The notes under the pieces are model-generated. The model saw only the letters and a program-made list of their open reading frames with translations. It made no database searches and was not told where the DNA came from. A stretch of 64,000 nt of DNA from Bacillota bacterium. GTDB lineage: Bacteria > Bacillota > Clostridia > Lachnospirales > Lachnospiraceae. Position 1 is the stretch's first letter; every line of letters starts with the position of its first letter. Below are positions 41,974-50,966 of this stretch, in pieces. The position numbers were made by a program, and so were the translations under genes. The stretch spans positions 1 to 64,000 of the forward strand of contig JAEWQV010000013.1 in the NCBI GenBank assembly GCA_023399055.1, given 5' to 3'.

Positions 41974-43971
41974 TTAAATTTTAAATTGTCTCACTTCAGT
42001 TCTTAGCTGATCTGCCAATTTATTTAACTCTTTTGAATATCTGGAGAACTCCTCCATCGTTGCTGTCATTTCTTCTGTCGAAGCGGTTACCTCTTCAGAA
42101 GCAGAGGCAGTTTCTTCTGACACTGCAGCAATATTCTCCGCAGCTACCACCACTGGATCTGTATTTTCACTGGCAACCCCGATTAATGCTCTAATATCCT
42201 TGACCTGTGCTATCATATCTCCAATAGTTTTCAGTATTTCACTAAAGATCTGTTTGGATTGTGCCACTGTTCTATCCTGTTCCTCAACAACAGTTTTTGT
42301 CAAGTTAATGGCGTTTGCCGCTTCCTCTGATTTTCTCTGAATACCTTCAATAATACCTTGAATTTTCTCTGTAGAATTCTTCGATTGCTCTGCTAGTTTT
42401 CTTATTTCACCCGCCACAACCGCAAAGCCTTTTCCTGCCTCTCCTGCACGAGCCGCTTCTATGCTGGCATTCAGGGATAGTAAATTAGTCTGTGCGGTGA
42501 TACCATCAATTGCTTCTGTAATTGTACTTATTAGTTTTGTACTTTCATACATATCCTTTACAATGACACTCACCTCCTCGGTGGATGTTTTAGTTCTGCC
42601 GGATTTGTCAATTAGAGTTTCTACCATATCTAAGCCTTTACCGCTTAGAACCTGGGTATTATTTGTAATGTCATTCATATCATCTGATTTACGACTAATA
42701 TCTTCAATAATTTTTGATAAATCTTCAATGCTATCTGCCACATTCTGCGCATCCTGTGCCTGATCGACGGAACCTTTAGATACCTCTTCGATTGCTTTTG
42801 CTACCTCTGCAATGGATCTTGTTGCCTCTGAAGACATACTTGCCAGGCTTGTCGAGGTTGTAAGTACCGTTTCTGAAGAATCCACAACCTTCTTCATTAA
42901 TTTAGATACGTTTTTAATCATTAGATTAAAGGAGTTTGCTAGATCATTGAATTCATCCTTAGTGGAAGCTACAATCTCCACTGTAAGATCCCCGTTGGAA
43001 GCCTTGGCAAAAACCTCTTTTAACCGTTTTATATTTTTTGTAATTCCAGTGCTTAATAAAAATGATAAAGTCAAAGAAACCAATATCATTATTAAGGTTA
43101 CCGTAATGCTGACATACATAATTTGCTGTGTATCATCCGTTAATTCAGAATCCTCCAGTGAAGCCACCAGCTTCCACCCTGTGATACCGTTGGTATTAAA
43201 TACACCAAACTTATCCGTACCTTCAAATCGATATTCCACAAATCCACTCTCTTCAGTTTTTGCTTTCTTCCAAAAGGATAGTTGTGCTGCTGTATTCGTA
43301 TTGATTAATTCACTATCCGGATGTGCAAGAATATTTCCATCTTTATCTGCTAAAAAGGTATATCCTAAATCGCCAATCGTTACTGATGCTATTTTATCGG
43401 ATATTGTTGCTAAGGTACAATCAATTGCTGCAACTCCGACTACCTCTTTGTCCCTTACAACCGCTTTCGCTATGGTTATGACGTTATCTCCGGTGACAGC
43501 ATCCACATAGGGAGGTGTAAATATTACAGTTTCAGGGGTTTCAACCGCCTGTTGATACCAGCCTCGTGACGTAGGATCATATCCCTCCTTAAATTCTGTC
43601 TCTGGGTAAATGAGCATTTCCTTCGTCGCTAATCCAAAATACGCATTTGTAATGTCTTCACTGCTCTCTTTCAAACTTTTTAACAAGTCATATATGTAAG
43701 TCTGATTGTCCCCTTCCTCCGCATGAATTAGATGATAATTTTCTGCTGTAATAGTAACCAATGCTGACATGCCATAAAAATACTCTTGCAAACTATTATT
43801 CATCTGTGTAAGAGTCTGCATACTGGTTACTTTCAGTTTTTCTTCCAATATTGACTTTGATTGTAGATATGTTCCTGCGCCTAAGACCAATAAGGGTATT
43901 AAACAAATTGTAACAATACCAGAAATAAGTTTAATCTGAATACTGTTAAGTCTTATTCTATTTTTCTTCAT
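41974..43971 (-). CDS. Methyl-accepting chemotaxis protein, dCache type
   Basis: A 665-residue chemoreceptor: helix 1 (about 12-34), an extracytoplasmic dCache domain (about 35-275, with YDPTSRGWYQQAVETPETVIFTPPY and DAVTGDNVITIAKAV, the pattern that binds small ligands such as amino acids), helix 2 (about 283-306), HAMP (about 307-360) and a signalling domain with the hairpin tip TAQTNLLSLNASIEAARAGEAGKGFAVVAGEIRKLAEQS near residue 510. It will couple to CheA/CheW. It is not in a chemotaxis operon. The binding site before the ATG is weak. Confidence 0.93.
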   Translation of the reverse strand: MKKNRIRLNSIQIKLISGIVTICLIPLLVLGAGTYLQSKSILEEKLKVTSMQTLTQMNNSLQEYFYGMSALVTITAENYHLIHAEEGDNQTYIYDLLKSLKESSEDITNAYFGLATKEMLIYPETEFKEGYDPTSRGWYQQAVETPETVIFTPPYVDAVTGDNVITIAKAVVRDKEVVGVAAIDCTLATISDKIASVTIGDLGYTFLADKDGNILAHPDSELINTNTAAQLSFWKKAKTEESGFVEYRFEGTDKFGVFNTNGITGWKLVASLEDSELTDDTQQIMYVSITVTLIMILVSLTLSFLLSTGITKNIKRLKEVFAKASNGDLTVEIVASTKDEFNDLANSFNLMIKNVSKLMKKVVDSSETVLTTSTSLASMSSEATRSIAEVAKAIEEVSKGSVDQAQDAQNVADSIEDLSKIIEDISRKSDDMNDITNNTQVLSGKGLDMVETLIDKSGRTKTSTEEVSVIVKDMYESTKLISTITEAIDGITAQTNLLSLNASIEAARAGEAGKGFAVVAGEIRKLAEQSKNSTEKIQGIIEGIQRKSEEAANAINLTKTVVEEQDRTVAQSKQIFSEILKTIGDMIAQVKDIRALIGVASENTDPVVVAAENIAAVSEETASASEEVTASTEEMTATMEEFSRYSKELNKLADQLRTEVRQFKI

Positions 43972-44196
43972 TTTTCATCCCACGGTGTAAGTTCAATGTA
44001 CACCGTTTTCTCCTTTCCGCACTATAAATACTTTTTTAACATTACATCACTACATACTGGGTACTATAAATAGATCCGATTTATTTGCTTTTATTTATAC
44101 CTCAACATTACTATGAATTCTTGCATTTATCAACATTATTCGACATTCACGGTTATGCTTTTTTATGGTAAATGGTAATACTTATTATTAATTAAC

Positions 44197-44239
44197 AAAA
44201 GCTTTTGCATCATAGCATATTACGCTATATTGCAAAAGC
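44197..44239 (-). terminator. Terminator of the YhgE gene
   Basis: GCTTTTGCA and TGCAAAAGC arms with an inner AGCATA/TACGCT pairing; the minus strand then reads TTTTGTTAATT. Confidence 0.75.
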
Positions 44240-44270
44240 CCTGTTTCTTTTATATATTACTTATTTCCTA

Positions 44271-46664
44271 TTAACTCATACCTTTTTCAACTAATCTGTC
44301 ATACATAGTCAATCTGTTTCTTCTAATATTTCTAGTACGCAATGTGAATAGCACAATGGTTAATCCTGTGAATACCAAGAAGATTGTTATTAACACTGTT
44401 ACATCATGTACAATGGATTTCCCACCTGAAATTGTGGAACGGAAAGCCTCCACTCCATAACTGAAAGGTAAGAATCTATGAATTTTTGCCACATAATCTG
44501 CTGATAGTTCAATTGGATAAGTTCCCGTACTTCCGGATAGCTGTAACAGCATAAATATAACCATGATATAGCTTCCTATTTTCCCTAACATTGCATTGGA
44601 AAAGTAAAGAATACTCATAAAGGTACAGGATACAATACAGGATAATAGAATTGTAATTCCCATTTGTACTGGATCAAACCCACAGAAAAGACGAAGCAGA
44701 AATACCATTAATAATGCTTGAATAATGGCTACAACACCAAGGACTGATGCTTTGCTGGCCCACCATCGAAAACCGTTTTTAAGTTCTCCGGGGTACTTCA
44801 TCAAAGGATACATTAGCGTAAATGCAATACAACCCACCCATAATCCTGCACACAACATATAGGCTGCCATTGCACTTCCGTTATTCGGTACCTGAGTGAC
44901 TTGTGTTTCCTGGCTCTCCACTGGATTCGCTATCATATTATAGGTATTGTCATCTGCTTTTATATCGGTTATCTTATCTGCCCCCTCCTGTAAACCAGAT
45001 TGTAATTCTTTTGATCCAACGGCAAAGCTACTGATACCTTCAGTTAAAGAGTTATCTCCATCAAGTAGCGCTTTTGCACCTGTTGTCAGCGTGGATGTAC
45101 CAACTTCTAACTCTATTGCACCACCGGATAACTGATTCATTCCTGTATAGAGTGAATTCATGCCTTTGCTTACCTTCAATGCACCACTTGATAAATCATC
45201 TGCTCCAGAATTCAAAGCTTCAAGACCCGAATTTAAAGACTGATTCCCCTGGTATAATTGATCAATCCCTGAAGACAATGCCAAAGCTCCTGTCGATAAA
45301 GCCGTTACTGAAGACTTCAATAATCCTAAATCCGTGGTCTCATCTGTTAACTGGAGATTCATTGCAGAAGTCACAGCCTCAGCACCGGATACCGCAGCTC
45401 CTGCTGCAACTTGCTGTACTGCTCCAGTAACAGAGTCAGTGATAGAGTTATCAATACTATCCGCTGTAATATAGGAAGCAACACCGTTTAATGAACCGGA
45501 TACAATTTGATTTACCACTGCCTTCGCTTGCTCTTTGGAATATCCGCAATAAGTTTCTAACGCTACTATTAATTGATTAATCTCTGGGTTTGATAATACA
45601 TTGCTGGTAACTGTACTTATGGTATTACCATTTGTCAGAGTATTCTTAATGTTTGTAGCTACTCCGCTCGCAATACCAGTAGTTAACTGATTGGCAGCCT
45701 TTGTTGCTGATGTACTTTCTGAAGCAGCAGTTTGAATTGCTCCCTTTTGTTCTTCGGTAAGGGAAAAATCTATCTTACTAATTGCATCATTTAAGTTCGC
45801 TGCACCGTTCGCTAAGGCTTTTGAGCCAGCCACAAGACCTTTCTCTCCTTCAAACCCGGCAAGAATATGTGAGGAACCCTCCAAGGCATTCTTAGAACCA
45901 TCAGATAAGCTGACCGCACCACTTGCTAGTGAAGTAATGCCCGTTTCCAGATTAGATGCTCCTGTGGTTGCTGTATTAACACCCTCGGCAAGCTTAGTCG
46001 CTCCGTCATTCAGGGCTGTGGCACCATCATATAAATCCTTTGTACCATCACTTATTTTGGAGGTACCGGTCACTAATTCATTACTACCGTCAACTAATTC
46101 CTGTGCTCCATCTGCAGCTTCCTGCATTTTATCTCCAATCTCTTCTATTTGACCAAACAGTGATTCGGCGTAAGTTTCAGTGACCGATTTCTGAACTGAA
46201 GTCTGTATTTTTGACAATGCCGATTCCGACATTTTTGAGGCGATGTAGTTACTTCCGGGATTTGTTGCATAATCCAGAATCATTTTCTTTGGTTCACTGT
46301 CCATTAATGTTGTTGCATTTAATGAAAAATCCTTTGGAATTGTTATTACCATATAATAGGTTCCATCTTTTAACCCTTCATCCGCCTTTTGTACCTCGTC
46401 AGCGTTAACAAAGATAAAATCAAGAGCATCATTTTCTTTTAAATTTTCCACTAAATCGTTACCAATGGAAAGAGTATTTCCTTCATATTCTACTGGTTCA
46501 TCTAGGTTTATAACTGCAACGGGCAGATTACTAACCTTTCCATAGGGGTCCCACATTGAGGATAAAAACAATACATTATAAAGTGCAGGTATCATTGCTA
46601 TGGAAACAATAATGATGAACATTAATTTATTGTTCCATAAGCTTTTCCATTCTTCTTTAAGCAT
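44271..46664 (-). CDS. YhgE/Pip-domain membrane protein
   Basis: A 797-residue protein. One N-terminal helix (about 17-37, LMFIIIVSIAMIPALYNVLFL) precedes the conserved LPVAVINLDEPVEYEGNTLSIGNDLV region, then a long coiled-coil stalk of repeated heptads (DGATALNDGATKLAEGV, LSDGSKNALEGS, DDLSSGALKVSKGM) and a C-terminal block of five or six helices. The family resembles phage-infection protein Pip and type VII secretion components such as EsaA. Its job is likely export or envelope remodelling. The start at 46664 has AAAGGAG upstream; a 23-residue longer frame is rejected. Divergent TetR regulator next door. Confidence 0.9.
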   Translation of the reverse strand: MLKEEWKSLWNNKLMFIIIVSIAMIPALYNVLFLSSMWDPYGKVSNLPVAVINLDEPVEYEGNTLSIGNDLVENLKENDALDFIFVNADEVQKADEGLKDGTYYMVITIPKDFSLNATTLMDSEPKKMILDYATNPGSNYIASKMSESALSKIQTSVQKSVTETYAESLFGQIEEIGDKMQEAADGAQELVDGSNELVTGTSKISDGTKDLYDGATALNDGATKLAEGVNTATTGASNLETGITSLASGAVSLSDGSKNALEGSSHILAGFEGEKGLVAGSKALANGAANLNDAISKIDFSLTEEQKGAIQTAASESTSATKAANQLTTGIASGVATNIKNTLTNGNTISTVTSNVLSNPEINQLIVALETYCGYSKEQAKAVVNQIVSGSLNGVASYITADSIDNSITDSVTGAVQQVAAGAAVSGAEAVTSAMNLQLTDETTDLGLLKSSVTALSTGALALSSGIDQLYQGNQSLNSGLEALNSGADDLSSGALKVSKGMNSLYTGMNQLSGGAIELEVGTSTLTTGAKALLDGDNSLTEGISSFAVGSKELQSGLQEGADKITDIKADDNTYNMIANPVESQETQVTQVPNNGSAMAAYMLCAGLWVGCIAFTLMYPLMKYPGELKNGFRWWASKASVLGVVAIIQALLMVFLLRLFCGFDPVQMGITILLSCIVSCTFMSILYFSNAMLGKIGSYIMVIFMLLQLSGSTGTYPIELSADYVAKIHRFLPFSYGVEAFRSTISGGKSIVHDVTVLITIFLVFTGLTIVLFTLRTRNIRRNRLTMYDRLVEKGMS

Positions 46665-46704
46665 AACTATCTCCTTTCTGCAGCTTGAATTTTCCTGCAA
46701 ACGA

Positions 46705-46739
46705 ATTATACTTTTACTTAAAGTTATATACAATGTATA
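46705..46739 (-). promoter_or_regulatory. yhgE promoter with TetR-type operator over the -35
   Basis: On the minus strand TTGTAT (46733-46728), 17 bases, TATAAT (46710-46705). The perfect palindrome TATACA-A-TGTATA at 46727-46739 covers the -35 box. A looser copy (TATACAAATGTCTATA) lies near 46763. A TetR dimer from the divergent gene could block this promoter. Confidence 0.65.
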
Positions 46740-46892
46740 ATAAATTTAAAAAAGTTCAAAGTTATACAAATGTCTATATAAATGTTTAAGTTTATAGAAT
46801 TTTTGTTAGTTTAGATATTTTTAACCGAGGAAACAAGTTTTTTATAGTGATTTTTTATTAGTCAATTATTTATTGCAGTTACCTAGAAAGGC

Positions 46893-47468
46893 ATGGTTAT
46901 TCCTATGGCAGAAAGAAGAGACGTCACGAGATCAAAACAATTAATTAAGCAAGCTTACTTTGCATTACTTTTTAGAAAAGAACAAACTAAAATTACAGTA
47001 AATGATATTTTAGAAGAAGCAAATGTCAGTCGCGGAACCTTTTACTCGCATTTCAAAGACATTCCAGACCTGGAGGAGCACCTGGAAAATGATATTATTG
47101 CTGCTTGCCGAAAGACTCTACAGCAAAAAGCCTTGGAAGAAATTATTAAAGACCCTTATCCTCAAATTGAAATGTGTGTTAATACCTTTGCATCACATAG
47201 CAAAGAAATTCGTGCACTTGCAAGAAATCGTGATTCTGCTAAAATCGCAGTAAAATTCAAGCGGTTAATTAAACAAGGCCTCATTGACAGCGGTCATTTT
47301 TTACCCGACCCTAATGCATCACTCCTTTTATACTCCTGTATTGCCGGTGCACTTGTTGATGCTTGTATTGACTGGATTGTTCGGGAATCCCCCCTGGATA
47401 AAGATTTCTTAATTCGTACCATATGTCATTTTATTTCTGGTGGAATTTTAAACGTACAAAATAAATAA
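46893..47468 (+). CDS. TetR-family transcriptional regulator
   Basis: A 191-residue regulator with an N-terminal TetR helix-turn-helix (about 10-58: RSKQLIKQAYFALLFRKEQTKITVNDILEEANVSRGTFYSHFKDIPDLEEHL) and an all-helical ligand domain to the C-terminus (ending LIRTICHFISGGIL), of the TetR_C group found beside YhgE genes. The first ATG lies close to AAAGG; a second ATG at 46905 would suit the family length as well. It probably represses the divergent yhgE. Confidence 0.87.
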   Translation: MVIPMAERRDVTRSKQLIKQAYFALLFRKEQTKITVNDILEEANVSRGTFYSHFKDIPDLEEHLENDIIAACRKTLQQKALEEIIKDPYPQIEMCVNTFASHSKEIRALARNRDSAKIAVKFKRLIKQGLIDSGHFLPDPNASLLLYSCIAGALVDACIDWIVRESPLDKDFLIRTICHFISGGILNVQNK

Positions 47469-47580
47469 AATGGAATATAATCCAATGCGAAAAGTATCAT
47501 CTCCTCTTTGGAATCAATGACTTTCATTATTGCATTATCTAAAGCAAATTGATGCCCTTCGAGAAGATTTAAACGAAAAA

Positions 47581-47669
47581 GTAAGGCTGTTACAAATCAG
47601 ACAATATCTAAGGAACAGGAAATACTAGCTTCTCTGCTATCCTTAAATATCTTTTTGTAACAGCCTTAC
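47581..47669. repeat. 89-base near-perfect stem-loop element
   Basis: Outer arms of 16 bases (GTAAGGCTGTTACAAA and its complement) are perfect. Inside them ATATCTAAGGA pairs with TCCTTAAATAT with one mismatch, and a CTAGC/GCTA hairpin caps the structure. The element fills most of the gap between the tetR and hsp20 genes. It may be a small transposon-derived element, a structured RNA or a very strong terminator. A second weaker hairpin of the 7394 type follows at 47680-47708. Confidence 0.6.
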
Positions 47670-47761
47670 TTATAAATCACAAGTAAAACGACTTTTCGCT
47701 TCACTTGTTTATTTGTGGTTTAACCTTGCGGTCGGATATAACTTCTAATTATACCTTAGTA

Positions 47762-48214
47762 TTACTCAATGGGTATAAACCTGTCATTTGCTCTTATTTC
47801 TGCTTCCTTTTTCGGAATACTAAGCTTCAAGATTCCATTTTCAAATCTGGCTTTAATGTCTTCCTGCGATACATTATCCCCGACATAGAAAGTTCTGGTG
47901 TATTGACCAAAATATCTTTCTCTTCTAATATAATTGCCTTCTTTATCTTTTTGCTCTTTGCTTATGTTATTTGTAGCATTAACTGTAAGATAACCATCCT
48001 TTAATTGTAGCTTAACATCTTCCTTATTTATGCCTGGAAGTTCCATATCCATTAGATAGTTACCGTCTTCTTCCTTCACATCAGTCTTCATCAGACCTCT
48101 ATCTTCTTTGTTCCAGAAGGGGAAGTTATTGTCATCCCAAAAATTCTTTAATGAAAAACTATTCATCCACTTATCAAATAAATTTTCTCCAAAAACACTT
48201 GGCATCATCATCAT
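47762..48214 (-). CDS. Hsp20/alpha-crystallin small heat-shock protein
   Basis: A 150-residue chaperone. An aromatic N-terminal arm (MPSVFGENLFDKWMNSFSLKNFW) precedes the alpha-crystallin domain (about 50-140: KTDVKEEDGNYLMDMELPGINKEDVKLQLKDGYLTV, RRERYFGQYTRTFYVGD) and the C-terminal extension with FENGILKLSIPKKE and the terminal FIPIE anchor of the IXI type. It binds unfolding proteins without ATP. The first of four ATGs (48214) has AGGAGG 7 bases upstream; a 34-residue longer frame is an artefact. CIRCE lies in its promoter. Confidence 0.93.
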   Translation of the reverse strand: MMMMPSVFGENLFDKWMNSFSLKNFWDDNNFPFWNKEDRGLMKTDVKEEDGNYLMDMELPGINKEDVKLQLKDGYLTVNATNNISKEQKDKEGNYIRRERYFGQYTRTFYVGDNVSQEDIKARFENGILKLSIPKKEAEIRANDRFIPIE

Positions 48215-48290
48215 AATTATTCCTCCTACTGATACTTGTTTTATGTTGTTAATATTATTATTTAAAATTAATAGACAAAGATGCTGTTTA

Positions 48291-48323
48291 CAAGCAAATG
48301 ACGGCGCCTTTATCATTTACTTG
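48291..48323 (-). promoter_or_regulatory. Hairpin in the hsp20 5' leader
   Basis: In the minus-strand RNA CAAGTAAATGA pairs fully with TCATTTGCTTG (one U-G) around a GGCGCC-containing loop. It sits about 80 bases before the ATG and could affect leader stability or heat-dependent translation; it does not cover the ribosome binding site. Confidence 0.4.
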
Positions 48324-48345
48324 CTGTTCTCTTTGTTCTATTCAT

Positions 48346-48388
48346 AATATAACAGATATAATTAGCACTGTCAATAGGTGAGTGCTAA
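48346..48388 (-). promoter_or_regulatory. hsp20 promoter with CIRCE (HrcA operator)
   Basis: CIRCE is at 48362-48388: TTAGCACTG, 9 bases, GAGTGCTAA, one base off the consensus TTAGCACTC-N9-GAGTGCTAA. On the minus strand a consensus sigma-A promoter, TTGACA (48374-48369), 17 bases, TATATT (48351-48346), has its -35 inside CIRCE. HrcA repression relieved by heat is expected from the known system. Confidence 0.92.
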
Positions 48389-48529
48389 TTTTTTTTATAA
48401 TAATTATAATTCGGAATGACAGAAAGTGCATTACTTCATGGTACTTATTCTATTATTACAGTGTACTAGGTTACCAATTGACTGATTGTCATATATTATA
48501 GAGATTATGTTTCGAAGGGTATTCTATCT

Positions 48530-49459
48530 ATGTGTACAGCAATGACATTACAATCCGAATCCAATGATGTATTCTTTGGTCGAACTATGGACTTTTCTCA
48601 TGATATTATTCCCAGGCTTTATATTGTCCCAGGTTCCTATGAATGGTATAGCAATATAAGTGATCACCCTATAAAAAATACTTATCGTTTCATAGGACTT
48701 GGTCAAGAACTTGATGGAATGCTTGGCTTTTTTGATGGTGTTAATGAGAAGGGTTTTGCAGCGGCTGTTTTATATTTTGCTGGTTATGCCAAGTATGATG
48801 CTAAACCAAACCAAGGTGCCACTGAACCAATTGCATCGATTGATTTCCTTCATTACCTTCTGGGCAACTGTTCTTCTGTGCAAGAATTGCCCTCTAAATT
48901 AAAAGGGGTTAACATAGTGGGCATTCCTGACCCTGTTACTAAAACAGTCGCACCCTTACATTGGATTGTTACCGACAGAAGCGGTGCTTGTACCGTTATG
49001 GAACCTACGGAAAAGGGGTTAGAATTTATCAATAATCCAATTGGCGTAATGGCTAATAGTCCAAACTTTCAATGGCATATGACTAATTTAAGAAATTATA
49101 TGGAGGCTTCACCAACACAAACCGAGGAAGTCCATTGGGACAATGTCAAGCTAACTCCTTTTGGGCAGGCTGGCGGTACTTTTACTCTGCCAGGTGGCTA
49201 TACCTCACCAGAGCGTTTTGTTCGAACCGCATATCTGAAATCCCATCTTCCAACCCCAAAGGACAGTTTTGAAGCTATTAATGCTTGCTTTCATATTATG
49301 GAAAGTGTCTCTATACCAAAGGGGGCTGTCCTTACCAGTCGCGACACCTATGATTACACAAAATATACAGCCTTTATCAATACTACTACCTGCGAATATT
49401 TCTATAAAACGTATGATGAGCTTAATGTTATCTCGGCAAGTCTTTGGGATTCGAATTAG
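48530..49459 (+). CDS. Choloylglycine hydrolase-family protein (bile salt hydrolase/penicillin V acylase type)
   Basis: A 309-residue Ntn hydrolase. After Met removal Cys2 becomes the nucleophile (MCTAMTL), with Arg18 in FFGRTMDFSHD, and conserved segments WNSNISDHP-like, GFAAAVLYFAGYAKY, the Asn/Arg pocket NNPIGVMANSPNFQWH and PGGYTSPERFVR. The enzyme cleaves an amide bond in conjugated bile salts, penicillin V or N-acyl signals; sequence alone does not settle which. No signal peptide. AAGGG lies about 10 bases before the ATG. Monocistronic, with a strong terminator. Confidence 0.88.
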   Translation: MCTAMTLQSESNDVFFGRTMDFSHDIIPRLYIVPGSYEWYSNISDHPIKNTYRFIGLGQELDGMLGFFDGVNEKGFAAAVLYFAGYAKYDAKPNQGATEPIASIDFLHYLLGNCSSVQELPSKLKGVNIVGIPDPVTKTVAPLHWIVTDRSGACTVMEPTEKGLEFINNPIGVMANSPNFQWHMTNLRNYMEASPTQTEEVHWDNVKLTPFGQAGGTFTLPGGYTSPERFVRTAYLKSHLPTPKDSFEAINACFHIMESVSIPKGAVLTSRDTYDYTKYTAFINTTTCEYFYKTYDELNVISASLWDSN

Positions 49460-49502
49460 AATATAAAGAATAAAGTATCCTTACGCAATAATTTAATACA
49501 AA

Positions 49503-49547
49503 AAAATGATGTCGCTGGATTATTCTCCCTTAGCGACATCATTTTTA
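49503..49547. terminator. Bidirectional terminator
   Basis: AAAAATGATGTCGCT and AGCGACATCATTTTT, perfect 15-base arms with a 15-base loop. It serves the choloylglycine hydrolase gene and perhaps the convergent Gfo/Idh gene. Confidence 0.9.
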
Positions 49548-49678
49548 ATACTATTGTTTATAAAAACATTAACTTTCTATGACTACATAAACAATATCTA
49601 TTTCATTGCTCTGCTGTACAATCAATTTCTAGATATAACTCAAACTGCTTCTATCGTTTTTATTATCTAGTATTTATC

Positions 49679-50656
49679 TTATTCGAAAGGATAACGTACA
49701 CCCCATGCAGCCCTAATCTCATCCATCTGCTTCATGATATGAAGAATTTCGCTGTGAGGCATAGCTTCACATTCCAGCTTGCCACCTTCTATTGCATCCA
49801 CACAGGCTTGTACTTGATATTCAAATCCAGTGATCTGTTCCGGACGACTTTGGGAGGATAACTCTTTATGCCCATTGTCAAATGCTTTTACAGTTTCAAA
49901 GTTATTGATATTTTTAATCACGATATAACCTTTGGTTCCATAGATGATACCCTTGCGGTCACTGCAACCTCTCATGGTACTTGACAGATTAGCAACTTTA
50001 CCATCTTCGAATTCTATCATAATTGCATTGGAAGCATCTACTCCTGTTGAGGTATAGGTACAGCTGGAGGTTATCTTTTTCACCTTATTGCCAAACATCA
50101 TAGCAGCAAAATTAAGCGTATAAACACCAACATCTAATAAGGCTCCACCGGCTAGGGCTGGGTCCAAAAGTCTTGGTACATGTTCTATATAATACCCCAG
50201 ATTACCAGTCAAATAAGTAGGTTCCCCGATAATTCCAGAATTCATTACTTCTCGAATTGTAGCTACCATTGGCATATATCTTGTCCAGATAGCTTCGGCA
50301 AGAAAGACACCCTTTTCTTTTGATAGTGTAATTAACTCTTCTGCCTGTTTTGCATTTGCAGTAAATGCTTTTTCACAAATCACAGGTTTCCCATGAAGAA
50401 TACATAATTTAGCTTGCTCATAGTGATGGGAATGAGGTGTTGCAACATAGATTAATTCCACCTCTTCGTCTTTCACCAAATCCTCATACGAGCCATAAGC
50501 TTTTTGAAATCCATATTCCTTTGCAAAGGCATTTGCCTTTTCTAAGTCTCTGGACGCTACTGCATATGGTTCAACATTTTCCATTTTACCAATGGTTACT
50601 GCCATCGTCTTAGCAATATTTCCAGAACCTAGAATGGCCATTTTTAACTTTCTCAT
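49679..50656 (-). CDS. Gfo/Idh/MocA-family oxidoreductase
   Basis: A 325-residue NAD(P)-dependent dehydrogenase. The Rossmann start is KMAILGSGNIAKTMAVTI; YVATPHSHHYEQAKLCILHGKPVICEKAFTANAKQAEEL contains the EK catalytic-lysine motif (about residue 96), and DVGVYTLNFAAMMFG carries the family Asp-x-x-x-Tyr segment near residue 175. It resembles sugar dehydrogenases of the trans-1,2-dihydrobenzene-diol-dehydrogenase type. Substrate unknown. The binding site AAGGAAGG is 12 bases before the ATG. Confidence 0.9.
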   Translation of the reverse strand: MRKLKMAILGSGNIAKTMAVTIGKMENVEPYAVASRDLEKANAFAKEYGFQKAYGSYEDLVKDEEVELIYVATPHSHHYEQAKLCILHGKPVICEKAFTANAKQAEELITLSKEKGVFLAEAIWTRYMPMVATIREVMNSGIIGEPTYLTGNLGYYIEHVPRLLDPALAGGALLDVGVYTLNFAAMMFGNKVKKITSSCTYTSTGVDASNAIMIEFEDGKVANLSSTMRGCSDRKGIIYGTKGYIVIKNINNFETVKAFDNGHKELSSQSRPEQITGFEYQVQACVDAIEGGKLECEAMPHSEILHIMKQMDEIRAAWGVRYPFE

Positions 50657-50736
50657 ATATTTAATTTTCCTTCCTTTCGTCTTTATTAATGTTGTTTAAG
50701 TCTATATTATACAGCTTCTGGAACTAAAGTGCGCTA

Positions 50737-50858
50737 TGCACACTCTCGCATTTAATTACTTTTAAAGCACAGCTTTTGTTCCGCGCGCGTAGCTGCGCAT
50801 CATTAGCCCGCAGGGCTTTTCATATAGTATGAAATTCGAAGGAATTTCGTATTATATA
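50737..50858. repeat. Dispersed GC-rich repeat, copy B
   Basis: Second copy of the element at 2-123. The core is identical for about 60 bases. The terminal hairpin (50822-50857) has changed at several positions in both arms yet still pairs as RNA on the plus strand, with G-U pairs replacing Watson-Crick pairs. It lies next to the terminator of the aldo-keto reductase gene. Confidence 0.88.
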
Positions 50859-50897
50859 AAAAAGTCTATGCCACACTTTTCTGTACAACATAGACTT
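50856..50897 (-). terminator. Terminator of the aldo-keto reductase gene
   Basis: AAGTCTATG and CATAGACTT arms; the minus strand ends in T6. Confidence 0.82.
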
Positions 50898-50966
50898 AGT
50901 TTACTATGAATTATCTATACTTTACAACCTTATTGTCGTAAACTTTACGCAAGATGAATTTTTGCT

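Noticed and set aside
42812..43510. 232-codon plus-strand frame opposite the dCache chemoreceptor
   Set aside because: Shadow of a strongly recognised chemoreceptor; no ribosome binding site and no family pattern.
47505..47625. Protein-like stretch SLLHYLKQIDALREDLNEKV inside the tetR-hsp20 gap
   Set aside because: No start codon with a binding site, about 35 residues only, and it runs into the stem-loop element.
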